From JAFKKF01 sp038323025 (GTDB taxonomy: Bacteria > Pseudomonadota > Alphaproteobacteria > Rhizobiales > Kaistiaceae): a stretch of 17,839 nt of DNA. The position numbers were made by a program, and so were the translations under genes. The DNA is taken from NCBI GenBank assembly GCA_038323025.1, contig JBBQGL010000078.1:1-17839 (forward strand), written 5' to 3'. Positions 7,372-14,877 of this stretch are shown here, piece by piece (position 1 is the first letter of the stretch; every line of letters starts with the position of its first letter). Below the pieces are notes generated by a model. It was not told the origin of the DNA, made no database searches, and worked only from the letters and a program-made list of their open reading frames with translations.

Positions 7372-7982
7372 TGCGGCTGCAGCGGGGCGATACCCTGGTC
7401 ATCGCCACCCACAATCCGGGCAAGCTCCGCGAGTTTGCCGGGTTGCTGGCGCCGCACGGGCTTAAGGCGGTTTCTGCCGGCGACCTCGGACTGCCCGAGC
7501 CCGACGAGACCGGTGATACGTTTGAGGCCAACGCGCGGCTGAAAGCGGTGGCGGCAGCGGCGGCGGCGGGGCTTCCCGCGCTCGCCGACGATTCGGGCGT
7601 CGCCGTCGACGCGCTCGCCGGCGCGCCGGGCATTTATTCGGCGCGCTGGGCCGGGCCGGGCAAGGATTTCACCCGCGCCATGACGCGGGTATGGAACGAA
7701 CTGGCGGCCGCGGGCGCCAGCACCGCCGCGGCGCGCCGGGCACGCTTCGTCGCGGTGCTCAGCCTCGCCTCGCCCGACGGCAACAGCGAGGAATGGCGCG
7801 GCGAGACCGAAGGCACGCTGGTCTGGCCACCGCGTGGCACCAACGGCTTCGGCTACGACCCGATGTTCGAGCCCGAAGGCGAGCCCCGCACCTACGGCGA
7901 ACTGACGGCGGAAGAAAAGCACCGCTACTCGCACCGGGCGAAGGCGTTCGCGCTTTTCGCCGCGGCGAAGCTCGCGCCATGA
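7371..7982 (+). CDS. rdgB: dITP/XTP pyrophosphatase RdgB
   Basis: RdgB hydrolyses deaminated purine nucleoside triphosphates (ITP, dITP, XTP) to monophosphates, keeping them out of nucleic acids. The 203-residue product shows the Ham1 family motifs: IATHNPGKLREF near the N-terminus, TGDTFEANARLKA, ADDSGVAVDALAGAPGIYSA with the catalytic aspartate, GTNGFGYDPMFEP and the C-terminal KHRYSHRAKAF. It lies between rph and hemW with one-base and four-base overlaps respectively. This order is common in Hyphomicrobiales. Confidence 0.96.
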   Translation: MRLQRGDTLVIATHNPGKLREFAGLLAPHGLKAVSAGDLGLPEPDETGDTFEANARLKAVAAAAAAGLPALADDSGVAVDALAGAPGIYSARWAGPGKDFTRAMTRVWNELAAAGASTAAARRARFVAVLSLASPDGNSEEWRGETEGTLVWPPRGTNGFGYDPMFEPEGEPRTYGELTAEEKHRYSHRAKAFALFAAAKLAP

Positions 7983-9130
7983 GCAGCGATCCGGGCTTCG
8001 GCGTTTACGTCCACTGGCCGTTCTGCGCGGCGAAATGCCCGTACTGCGATTTCAACAGCCATGTCCGCCACCAGCCGCCGGACCAGGCACGTTTTGCCGC
8101 GGCGTTCGTGCGCGAGATCGCCGCCACCGCCGATCGCACCGGACCGCGCACCGTCGACAGCATCTTCCTCGGCGGCGGCACGCCGTCGCTGATGGAGCCC
8201 GCGACCGTCGGCGCCATTCTCGACGCGGTTGGCCGCTACTGGACGGTCGCGCCCGATGCCGAGGTGACGCTGGAGGCCAACCCGTCGAGCGTCGAGGCCG
8301 GCCGTTTCCGCGGCTACCGCGCCGCCGGGGTCAATCGCGTTTCGCTGGGCGTCCAGTCGCTCCACGACGGGGACCTGAAATTCCTCGGCCGCCTGCACGA
8401 CTCGGCGACGGCGCTGCAGGCGATCGAAATAGCCCGCGAGACGTTTCCCCGCCTCTCCTTCGATCTCATCTACGCCCGTCCCGGCCAGACCACAGAAGCC
8501 TGGGCCGCGGAACTGAAGCAGGCCCTGGCGCTCGCCGCCGATCATCTCTCGCTCTACCAGCTCACCATCGAGGACGGCACGCCCTTCGCGGCGCTCCACA
8601 AGGCCGGCAAGCTTAAGGTGCCAAACGAGGATCTTGCCGCCGACCTCTATGCGGTGACGCAGACGGTGTGCGATGCGGCGGGCATGTCCGCCTACGAGAT
8701 TTCCAACCACGCCCGTGCCGGCGCCGAGTGCCGGCACAACCTGGTCTACTGGCGCTACGGCGAATATGCCGGCATCGGACCGGGGGCGCATGGGCGCCTC
8801 CGCCTCCACGACGGCCGCCACGCCACCGTTGCCGAAAAGCAGCCCGAGGCCTGGCTTGCGCGCACCGAGGCGCGCAACGACGGCCTTGTCGTCGACGATA
8901 TCCTCACCCGCGAGGAAGAGGGCGACGAGATGCTCCTGATGGGCCTGAGGCTCGCCGAGGGCATCGATCTCGCCCGCTACCAGGCGCTCTCCGGCCGCCA
9001 GCTCGATCCCGAGCAGCTGTCCGATCTCGCCTCCCACGGCATGATCGAGCAGACCCCGGGCGGGCGGCTCCGCGCTACCCGCGCCGGCTTCTTCGTCCTC
9101 GATGCGGTGGTCGCCGACCTCGCCGCCTAG
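7979..9130 (+). CDS. hemW: Heme chaperone HemW (radical SAM, formerly HemN-like)
   Basis: The 383-residue product is a radical SAM protein of the HemW group, which binds heme and delivers it to respiratory-chain proteins rather than acting as coproporphyrinogen dehydrogenase. The cluster motif is FCAAKCPYCDFNSH (C-x3-C-x2-C) near residue 20, followed by SIFLGGGTPSLM, the SAM-binding VTLEANPSSVE, RVSLGVQSLHD and DLIYARPGQT. The C-terminal HemN_C-like region includes YEISNHARAGAECRHNLVYW and YAGIGPGAHGRL. It starts in an ATGA overlap with rdgB and is the last gene of the operon. The frame is open far upstream inside rdgB, but the ATG at 7979 gives the standard GVYVHWPFC start. Only nine bases separate its stop from that of the convergent lipoprotein gene. 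Confidence 0.94.
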   Translation: MSSDPGFGVYVHWPFCAAKCPYCDFNSHVRHQPPDQARFAAAFVREIAATADRTGPRTVDSIFLGGGTPSLMEPATVGAILDAVGRYWTVAPDAEVTLEANPSSVEAGRFRGYRAAGVNRVSLGVQSLHDGDLKFLGRLHDSATALQAIEIARETFPRLSFDLIYARPGQTTEAWAAELKQALALAADHLSLYQLTIEDGTPFAALHKAGKLKVPNEDLAADLYAVTQTVCDAAGMSAYEISNHARAGAECRHNLVYWRYGEYAGIGPGAHGRLRLHDGRHATVAEKQPEAWLARTEARNDGLVVDDILTREEEGDEMLLMGLRLAEGIDLARYQALSGRQLDPEQLSDLASHGMIEQTPGGRLRATRAGFFVLDAVVADLAA

Positions 9131-9139
9131 GGTTTTGGG

Positions 9140-10330
9140 CTACTTGCTGAAGCTTCGCGGCGCCGCCTCGACGACGGCCGCCTTGCCGCGCGAGATCTGG
9201 TAGATGGCGAGGCCGCGCTCGTTCATGCCGTTGGGCAGGAAGCGGAAGGCGCCGTCGATGCCGATGAAGCCGCTGGCGTTGGTGATCGTCTTGTCGGCGA
9301 AGCGCTCGGTGCCGAAGCGGGCGGCGAGGCCGGCGGCGAGGCTGGTGGCATCGTAGGCGAGCGAGGCCGGGCGAAGCGGCTGGGCCCCGAACGCCGTCTG
9401 GTAGCGCGCCGCGAAGGCGGCGAAGCCGCTCCGTTCGGGAGCCGGGTACCAGCCGCCGCTCAGGTTCGATTCGGCGGCGACGCGGGGATCGTCCCATTGC
9501 CCGCTGCCAAGATATTTGACGCTTCCCGGCTTCACCTTGTTGGCGGCGAGGATCTGGGCGAGGAACGGCGCCTCCTCGGCGCCGCCAGGCAGGAAGACGG
9601 CATCGACGGCGCCGCCCTGCATGACCCCGGCTACCGCCGTTGCCTTGGCCTGCATCGCCACCCGGTCGAGGTCGTAGCGCTCGACCGCCATCAGCCGCCC
9701 GCCGGAATCGGCCACCGCTTTCTGCAGCGCCGCCTGGGCGAGCGAGCCGTAAGCGCTGTTGGGCAGGAGCGCGGCATAGGAATGCTTGCCCTGGCGGCTG
9801 GCGTAGCGGACGATCCGGTCGATGTCGCTTTGTGGCAGGAAGCTGAGCAGGTAAACGCCGCGCGAGGCGACGGAAGTGTCGCTGGAGAAGGCGATGATCG
9901 GGACGTGCGCGGGCTTGGCGACCGCCGCCGCGCCGCTGACCGACTGGGCGAAGAGCGGCCCGAGGATCAGCTCCGCCCCCTGCGATATGGCTTCCGCCGC
10001 GGCGGCACGCGCGCCTTCCGCCGTGCCGCGATCGTCCTTGACCAGGAGCTGGATGCCCGACGACGGGAACTCGCGGATGGCAAGGTCCGCCGCGTTCTTC
10101 ATGTTAAGGGCGATCTGGCCGGCATTGCCGGTGGCCGACAGCGGCAGGAGAAGGCCGACCTTGACCGCTCCGCTGCCCAGCACCTCGCCGCTGACCGGCG
10201 CCGCCGGGGTGCCCGGCCTCGGGCCGCCGCCCAGCATGCTCGGGGAACAGGACGCGACCAGGCAGGCGGCAAGCGCTATGCGCGCGCCGGCCGCGAAACG
10301 ACCCGCGCGGTCGATTGCCGTGCGGAACAA
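9140..10330 (-). CDS. Penicillin-binding protein activator-like lipoprotein (periplasmic-binding fold, LppC/LpoA type)
   Basis: The product has a lipoprotein signal (ARIALAACLVASC, with VASC as lipobox) and then a type I periplasmic-binding-protein fold: VKVGLLLPLSATGNAGQIAL, LLVKDDRGTAEGARAAA, ILGPLFAQSVSGAA, VPIIAFSSD and SLAYDATSLAAGLA. This matches the alphaproteobacterial group annotated as penicillin-binding protein activators, related to LpoA, and its position divergent from rsmI-yraN is the usual one. The start was set at a TTG (10330) because GGGGAG lies six bases upstream and the signal peptide is then short; ATG codons at 10381 and 10417 extend the frame but have no ribosome site. 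The link to peptidoglycan synthesis is known for LpoA in gammaproteobacteria and is inference here. Confidence 0.82.
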   Translation of the reverse strand: MFRTAIDRAGRFAAGARIALAACLVASCSPSMLGGGPRPGTPAAPVSGEVLGSGAVKVGLLLPLSATGNAGQIALNMKNAADLAIREFPSSGIQLLVKDDRGTAEGARAAAAEAISQGAELILGPLFAQSVSGAAAVAKPAHVPIIAFSSDTSVASRGVYLLSFLPQSDIDRIVRYASRQGKHSYAALLPNSAYGSLAQAALQKAVADSGGRLMAVERYDLDRVAMQAKATAVAGVMQGGAVDAVFLPGGAEEAPFLAQILAANKVKPGSVKYLGSGQWDDPRVAAESNLSGGWYPAPERSGFAAFAARYQTAFGAQPLRPASLAYDATSLAAGLAARFGTERFADKTITNASGFIGIDGAFRFLPNGMNERGLAIYQISRGKAAVVEAAPRSFSK

Positions 10331-10476
10331 CGAATTCTCCCCTGCTCGCCCGCTTTGACTCGCTGCCAATTTGCGAAGCATAAGGCGAGTCGGGGCAAGA
10401 ACCAATCGTGAATGCATTAGATTTCACAAATCGTTAACCGAACCGACAGGGTTGCGGCCGAAGGCGGGAGGCGACG

Positions 10477-11394
10477 ATCGAAGACGGCAGGCGCGGGTTC
10501 TCGATCGAAGGTCAATGGCTGGCGGCGCGGCCGCTGGAGCCTGGCCTCTACGTTGTCGCGACACCGATCGGCAACCTCGGCGATATTACTCTGAGGGCCC
10601 TGCAGACGCTTGCCGCCGCCGATCTCATCGCCTGCGAGGACACCCGCGTCACCCGCGTCCTCCTCGACCGCTACGCGATCACGACGCCGCTTCTCGCCTA
10701 TCACGACCACAACGCTGCCCGGCAGCGCCCGCGCCTGCTCGCCGCGCTCGCCGGGGGCAAGGTGGTGGCACTGGTCAGCGACGCCGGCACGCCGCTCATC
10801 TCCGACCCGGGGTTCCATCTTGCCGCCGAGGCCGCTGCGGCGGGCCGCAGCGTCATCCCGATTCCCGGCGCCTCGGCGCTGCTCGCGGCCCTGGTCGCCT
10901 CGGGCCTGCCGACCGATGCGTTTCTTTTCGCCGGCTTCCTGCCGCCGAAGGAGAGCGCACGGCGCAAGCGCCTGACCGAGCTCGCCGCGGTTCCGGCGAG
11001 CCTGATCTTCTACGAATCGCCGCAACGCCTCGCCGCCTCGCTCGCCGATATGGTGGCGACCCTCGGTAGCGACCGCCCCGTCGCGGTGGCGCGCGAGCTG
11101 ACCAAGAAGTTCGAGGAGGTCCGCCGCGCGCCGCTCGGCGAACTCGCCGCGCACTACGCGGCGGCGGACAAGCCGAAGGGCGAGATCGTGGTCGTGGTCG
11201 GCCCGCCCGTCCACGCGGCGCCGGCGGCTGCCGACGTCGACGCGGTGCTGGTTGCGCTGCTCGCCAAAGGCGGCGTGCGCGAAGCGGCGGAGGCCGCCGC
11301 CGCGGTGACCGGCCTGCCGCGCCGCGACCTCTACCAGCGGGCGCTGGCGCTGGCGCTGAAGGGGGGAGAGCTCGAAGGCGGGGACGATGACTGA
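10477..11394 (+). CDS. rsmI: 16S rRNA (cytidine(1402)-2'-O)-methyltransferase RsmI, apparent ATC start
   Basis: RsmI methylates the ribose of C1402 in 16S rRNA. The frame reads LEPGLYVVATPIGNLGDITL, ACEDTRVTRVLLDRY, LVSDAGTPLISDPGFHLA, PIPGASALLAALVASGLPTD, FLFAGFLPPKESARRK, FYESPQRLAASL and the C-terminal LPRRDLYQRALAL, i.e. a full tetrapyrrole-methylase-fold protein. The first ATG in frame (10762) is inside the conserved core, so it cannot be the start. Between the in-frame TAA at 10435 and the core there is no ATG, GTG or TTG. The best placed codon is ATC at 10477, five bases after GGGAGG, giving 305 residues beginning about where relatives begin. A sequencing or assembly error is the alternative. 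The stop overlaps the yraN start by eight bases. Confidence 0.9.
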   Translation: MEDGRRGFSIEGQWLAARPLEPGLYVVATPIGNLGDITLRALQTLAAADLIACEDTRVTRVLLDRYAITTPLLAYHDHNAARQRPRLLAALAGGKVVALVSDAGTPLISDPGFHLAAEAAAAGRSVIPIPGASALLAALVASGLPTDAFLFAGFLPPKESARRKRLTELAAVPASLIFYESPQRLAASLADMVATLGSDRPVAVARELTKKFEEVRRAPLGELAAHYAAADKPKGEIVVVVGPPVHAAPAAADVDAVLVALLAKGGVREAAEAAAAVTGLPRRDLYQRALALALKGGELEGGDDD

Positions 11395-11770
11395 CGCCGA
11401 TCCGCGCCGCCGGGACGCCGAGCGTCGCGGCCGCCGCGCGGAAGCCATCGCGGCCTGGTACCTGAGGGCGAAATTCTACCGCATCCTTGCCCGCCGCTAC
11501 CGCACGCCGCTCGGCGAGATCGACCTGATCGCGCGCCGCGGACGCACAGTCGTTTTCGTCGAGGTGAAGTCGCGCCCGACCGGCGAGGCGGGCCTCGAAG
11601 CGGTTACCGCGAAGAGCCGGCAACGCATCGCCCGCGCTGCGGCGTTATGGCTGGCCGCCCACCCGGCGGCTGCCGGCCTCGACCAGCGCTTCGACGTGAT
11701 CGTCGCCGCGCCGGGCCGTCGCCCGCGCCATCACGCCGGCATCTTCGACGGCACCGGCGCCGGCCGGTAA
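11387..11770 (+). CDS. YraN family (UPF0102) endonuclease-like protein
   Basis: This 127-residue protein belongs to UPF0102/YraN, which has a PD-(D/E)XK nuclease-like fold and no firmly assigned function. The diagnostic stretch is GEIDLIARRGRTVVFVEVKS at about residues 43-62, containing the D-x(n)-E-V-K residues of that fold. The N-terminus is rich in arginine. The ATG at 11387 lies eight bases inside the end of rsmI, so the two are co-translated; rsmI-yraN pairing is widespread in Proteobacteria. Downstream, a perfect 12-bp palindrome CCCGGCGCCGGG (11788-11799) lies before gshB but lacks a U-tract. Confidence 0.92.
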   Translation: MTDADPRRRDAERRGRRAEAIAAWYLRAKFYRILARRYRTPLGEIDLIARRGRTVVFVEVKSRPTGEAGLEAVTAKSRQRIARAAALWLAAHPAAAGLDQRFDVIVAAPGRRPRHHAGIFDGTGAGR

Positions 11771-11840
11771 GCGCCCCGTCGAGCGATCCCGGCGCCGGGC
11801 TTATTGCCTTTTGCCCGCCGCTCGCGGGATAAGACGCCCC

Positions 11841-12809
11841 ATGGCTCTCAATGTCGCTTTCCAGATGGACCACATCGCCCGGCTAAAGATCCGCGGCGAT
11901 TCGACCTTTGCCCTGATGCTGGAGGGCGAACGCCGCGGTCACGCCCAGTACCACTACACGCCCGACCGCCTGGCGCTCCGCGACGGCAAGGTCTTCGCCC
12001 GCGTCGAGCCGGTCAAGGTGCGCGACGTGGAGGGCGATCATTTCACGCTGGGCGAAGGGGTGGCCACCGACCTGTCGACCTTCGACGTGGTGCACCTCCG
12101 CCAGGACCCGCCCTTCGACATGGGCTACATCACCACTACCCATCTCCTCGAGCGCATCCATCCGACGACGCTGGTGGTGAACGACCCGACCCACGTCCGC
12201 AACGCGCCCGAAAAACTCTTCGTCACCGAATTTCCCGACCTCATGCCGCCGACCCTGATCGCGCGCGACCCGGACGAGATCCGGCGATTCCGCAAGGAGC
12301 ACGGCGACATCATCATCAAGCCGCTCTACGGCAATGGCGGCGCCGGCGTCTTCCGGCTGGCCGGCGCCGACGAGAACCTCGGCTCGCTTCTCGAGATCTT
12401 CGAGACCGCCTATCGCGGCGAGCCTTATGTCGTGCAGCGCTATTTGCCCGAGGTGCGGAAAGGCGACAAGCGCGTCATCCTGGTCGACGGCGTCGCGGCG
12501 GGGGCGATCAACCGCGTCCCGGCGGAGGGCGAGGCGCGCTCCAACATGCATGTCGGCGGCCGCCCCGAGGCGATCGCGATGACCGCCCGCGACCGCGAGA
12601 TCTGCGAGCGCATCGGCCCGACGCTGAAGGCCCGCGGGCTGATCTTCGTCGGCATCGACGTGATCGGCAACTACCTGACCGAGATCAACGTCACCTCGCC
12701 CACCGGCATCCGCGAGGTGAAGCGCTTTGGCGGCGCCGACATCGCCGCGCTGGTCTGGGATGCGATCGAGGCAAGGGTTGGCCGGGAGATCGTCCGGGCA
12801 ACGGAATGA
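11841..12809 (+). CDS. gshB: Glutathione synthetase
   Basis: GshB joins gamma-glutamylcysteine and glycine with ATP to make glutathione. The 322-residue product has the prokaryotic family pattern: MALNVAFQMDHIARLKIRGD at the start, VHLRQDPPFDMGYITTTHLL, the ATP-grasp segments IIIKPLYGNGGAGVFRL and RYLPEVRKGDKRVILVDG, and the C-terminal TEINVTSPTGIREV. The ATG at 11841 was chosen over an upstream in-frame ATG at 11811 because it gives the standard N-terminus. The stop overlaps the next gene by ATGA. The rsmI-yraN-gshB order is typical for this group of bacteria. Confidence 0.96.
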   Translation: MALNVAFQMDHIARLKIRGDSTFALMLEGERRGHAQYHYTPDRLALRDGKVFARVEPVKVRDVEGDHFTLGEGVATDLSTFDVVHLRQDPPFDMGYITTTHLLERIHPTTLVVNDPTHVRNAPEKLFVTEFPDLMPPTLIARDPDEIRRFRKEHGDIIIKPLYGNGGAGVFRLAGADENLGSLLEIFETAYRGEPYVVQRYLPEVRKGDKRVILVDGVAAGAINRVPAEGEARSNMHVGGRPEAIAMTARDREICERIGPTLKARGLIFVGIDVIGNYLTEINVTSPTGIREVKRFGGADIAALVWDAIEARVGREIVRATE

Positions 12810-13138
12810 CCGCCGGCGAAGGTGTCATCGCCCTCGTCGCGTTGGGCTGGCTCGTCTTCATCAATATGCTCACCTACGCTACCTTTGCCCGCGACAAGGA
12901 GGCGGCGGAACGCGGCGACTGGCGGGTCCCGGAACGAACGCTGCTCCTCATGGCCGCGGCTGGCGGCTCCATCGGAGCAATCGTCGCGCGGCAGCATCTT
13001 CGTCACAAGACGCGGAAGCAGCCCTTCGTCACCATCCTCTTCCTGATCGCGGCGGCGCAGGCAGTCTTTCTTGGCGCTCTCGCTGATTCCGGCTTCCGCG
13101 GACGGATAGTGCAGTCGATCCTTGAGTCGCTCGCGTAG
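12806..13138 (+). CDS. DUF1294 family membrane protein
   Basis: This 110-residue protein matches the DUF1294 family of small integral membrane proteins with unknown function. Three hydrophobic segments are visible: about residues 7-26 (VIALVALGWLVFINMLTYA), 45-62 (TLLLMAAAGGSIGAIVA) and 75-95 (FVTILFLIAAAQAVFLGAL). Family hallmarks are FARDKEAAERGDWRVPE between the first two and RHKTRKQPF before the third. The start lies in an ATGA overlap with gshB, so it is translated from the same message; whether it has anything to do with glutathione is unknown. Confidence 0.87.
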   Translation: MTAGEGVIALVALGWLVFINMLTYATFARDKEAAERGDWRVPERTLLLMAAAGGSIGAIVARQHLRHKTRKQPFVTILFLIAAAQAVFLGALADSGFRGRIVQSILESLA

Positions 13139-13281
13139 TTGTAGAGCCCACTGGGTGCTGTCGCGCGAGGGGCAGTTTCGCGGGCGTCCAGAGCTGGTTC
13201 ATCGGCCAGGCCCATCCAGCCTTGACCGCGCGCGCATTGTTCGGCGAACCTTCGTGTATCCGGGTCAATAGGGATGGAAGA

Positions 13282-13572
13282 ATGCGCGCTGGTCTTGTTG
13301 TCGCCGCGACGTTGTGCGCGGTCTTCGCGGCCACAGCCGCCGCCTCGGCGGAATGCCAATGGACGCCGGCCGAACTGGTCGAAGTCGATCTCGGCGGCTC
13401 CGGCAACTGGCAGGCCGCCATGGTGAAGACCATCGACACCTCGTCGTGCGTGGCCGAGGTGATCATTTTGCGCGGCGAAGGCCGGGCGGCCGACGACACG
13501 CCCTATACCGTCCCGGGCAGCCAGATCCGGCTGATGGACGTGCCGATCTGGGCCTTCGGCGACGGCAACTGA
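13282..13572 (+). CDS. Small exported protein, unknown function
   Basis: The product is 96 residues with a clear Sec signal peptide: MRAGLVVAATLCAVFAATAA followed by a likely cleavage after ASA. The mature part is about 73 residues with two cysteines (one right after cleavage in ECQW, one in TSSCVAEV), which could form a disulfide in the periplasm. I do not recognise the family. The ATG at 13282 is preferred over an in-frame start at 13222 because GGAAG lies just upstream and the signal peptide starts there. The 143 bp upstream, after DUF1294, shows no other gene. Confidence 0.65.
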   Translation: MRAGLVVAATLCAVFAATAAASAECQWTPAELVEVDLGGSGNWQAAMVKTIDTSSCVAEVIILRGEGRAADDTPYTVPGSQIRLMDVPIWAFGDGN

Positions 13573-13652
13573 TTTTGCCCGTTCACCAAATGTTCTTGCA
13601 ATCGGAAATAGAGTCGTCGTAGCCTTCGCAGGTTGGAGCGGGGCAGGGCGCG

Positions 13653-14393
13653 ATGGTCTCCCACGTCACCACGGTAGCCTTCCAGGGCATCGAAGCGGTG
13701 CCGGTCGATGTCCAGGTGCAGATCGCGCCGGGCCTCAACTACTTCGGCATCGTCGGCCTGCCCGACAAGGCGGTGAACGAGAGCCGCGACCGCGTGAAGG
13801 CGGCGCTGCATGCCACCGGCCTGTCGTTGCCGGCCAAGCGCATCGTCATCAATCTCGCGCCGGCCGACCTGCCGAAGGAGGGTAGCCACTACGACCTGCC
13901 CATAGCCCTAGCGCTGATGGCCGCCATGGGGGCGCTGCCCGGCGACCAGCTCGGGGATTTCGTCGCCCTCGGCGAACTGGCCCTCGACGGCACGATCACC
14001 CCGGTCGCCGGCGTCCTGCCGGCGGCGGTCGCCGCCAATGCCATGGGCCGCGGACTCGTCTGTCCCGCCGCCAGCGGGTCCGAGGCGGCGTGGGCGAGCC
14101 GCGACATGAACATCCTCGCCGCGCGCAGCCTCATCGCGGTCGCCAATCATTTCCGCGGCACCCAGGTCCTGTCCCGGCCCGAGCCGGGCATCGCCGAAGC
14201 GACCGGCCTCCTCCCCGACCTTGCCGACATCAAGGGGCAGGAGACCGCCCGGCGCGCGCTGGAGGTGGCGGCGGCCGGCGGCCATCACATGCTCATGGTC
14301 GGGCCGCCCGGCGCCGGCAAGTCCATGCTGGCGAGCCGGCTGCCGTCCATCCTGCCGCCGCTGACCCCGGCGGAACTGCTCGGCATTCGGTAG
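13653..14393 (+). pseudogene. comM: ComM/YifB (magnesium-chelatase-like AAA protein), 5' part, interrupted
   Basis: ComM is a hexameric helicase that promotes branch migration during natural transformation; YifB is the same family. The intact protein is about 500 residues, but here only 246 codons remain. The N-terminal Lon-protease-S16-like domain is complete (VDVQVQIAPGLNYFGIVGLP, PADLPKEGSHYDLPIALALM, LGELALDGTITPVAGVLPA), and the AAA domain begins with IKGQETARRALEVAAAGGHH and Walker A MVGPPGAGKSML. Family resemblance stops after LPPLTPAELL; three unrelated codons then lead to TAG at 14391. Walker B, the sensor region and the C-terminal domain are missing, so the fragment should be non-functional. 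The break at about 14382 marks the left edge of inserted DNA. Confidence 0.92.
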
Positions 14394-14438
14394 CAAAGGA
14401 AGCAAGCCAGTTGGGTTTGCCGGGGCCACATTTGGCCC

Positions 14439-14876
14439 ATGGAAAACACCTTCGTCCTAACCGGCCTAGTCAAGAAACGGGCTGAGCTAGCCGGTGACAT
14501 AGAGAACGCCCAAGTCGCCCTCCAACAGATGATCCGCGACCTGGAGAGTCTGGACGCGACGATCCGCCTGTTTGATGCCGACTACCAAGTCGAGGCGATC
14601 AGGCCGAAGACGTTCCGGCCGCCGTCAGATTGGTCGAAGCGCGGGCAGATGACGCGGATCATTCTGGACGTGCTCAGGCAGGCCACAGAGCCGCTGACAA
14701 CGCGCGATATTGCTTTCCAGCTAATGCGGGAGCGGGCGCTGGATATTGCTGACGTGAAGCTTCTCAGGCTGATGACCAAGCGGTGCGGCGTCGCCCTACG
14801 GCTTCAGCGGGAGAAGGGAGTTGTCCGGTGCGAGCAAGGGCCGGGGCAGTACATGATCTGGGAAATTGCACGCTAG
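14439..14876 (+). CDS. Coiled-coil plus winged-helix protein of unknown function
   Basis: The 145-residue product has two parts. Residues about 10-45 (LVKKRAELAGDIENAQVALQ and following LESLDATIRLF) have the heptad pattern of a short coiled coil. Residues about 67-143 look like a winged helix: QMTRIILDVLRQATEPLTTR, DIAFQLMRERALD, LRLMTKRCGVALRLQREKG and a C-terminal strand GPGQYMIWEIA. Similar proteins are common near insertion sequences in alphaproteobacteria, from memory rather than a search. DNA binding is inferred. It is the first gene inside comM; a 6-bp hairpin abuts its start and no ribosome site is seen. The next gene starts one base after its stop, so the two form an operon. Confidence 0.65.
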   Translation: MENTFVLTGLVKKRAELAGDIENAQVALQQMIRDLESLDATIRLFDADYQVEAIRPKTFRPPSDWSKRGQMTRIILDVLRQATEPLTTRDIAFQLMRERALDIADVKLLRLMTKRCGVALRLQREKGVVRCEQGPGQYMIWEIAR

Positions 14877-14877
14877 A

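Noticed and set aside
10423..10439. Second CtrA-like box, TTCA-N7-TTAACC, upstream of rsmI
   Set aside because: Only the right half matches well; a single half-site in an intergenic region is expected by chance and has no supporting context.
11788..11799. Perfect palindrome CCCGGCGCCGGG after yraN as an intrinsic terminator
   Set aside because: There is no loop-compatible stem with a U-tract right after it, and gshB lies just downstream in the same direction; chance is likely in GC-rich DNA.
11804..12805. N-terminal extension of the DUF1294 frame through gshB
   Set aside because: It is an arginine-rich alternative frame of gshB; the DUF1294 protein starts at the ATGA junction at 12806.
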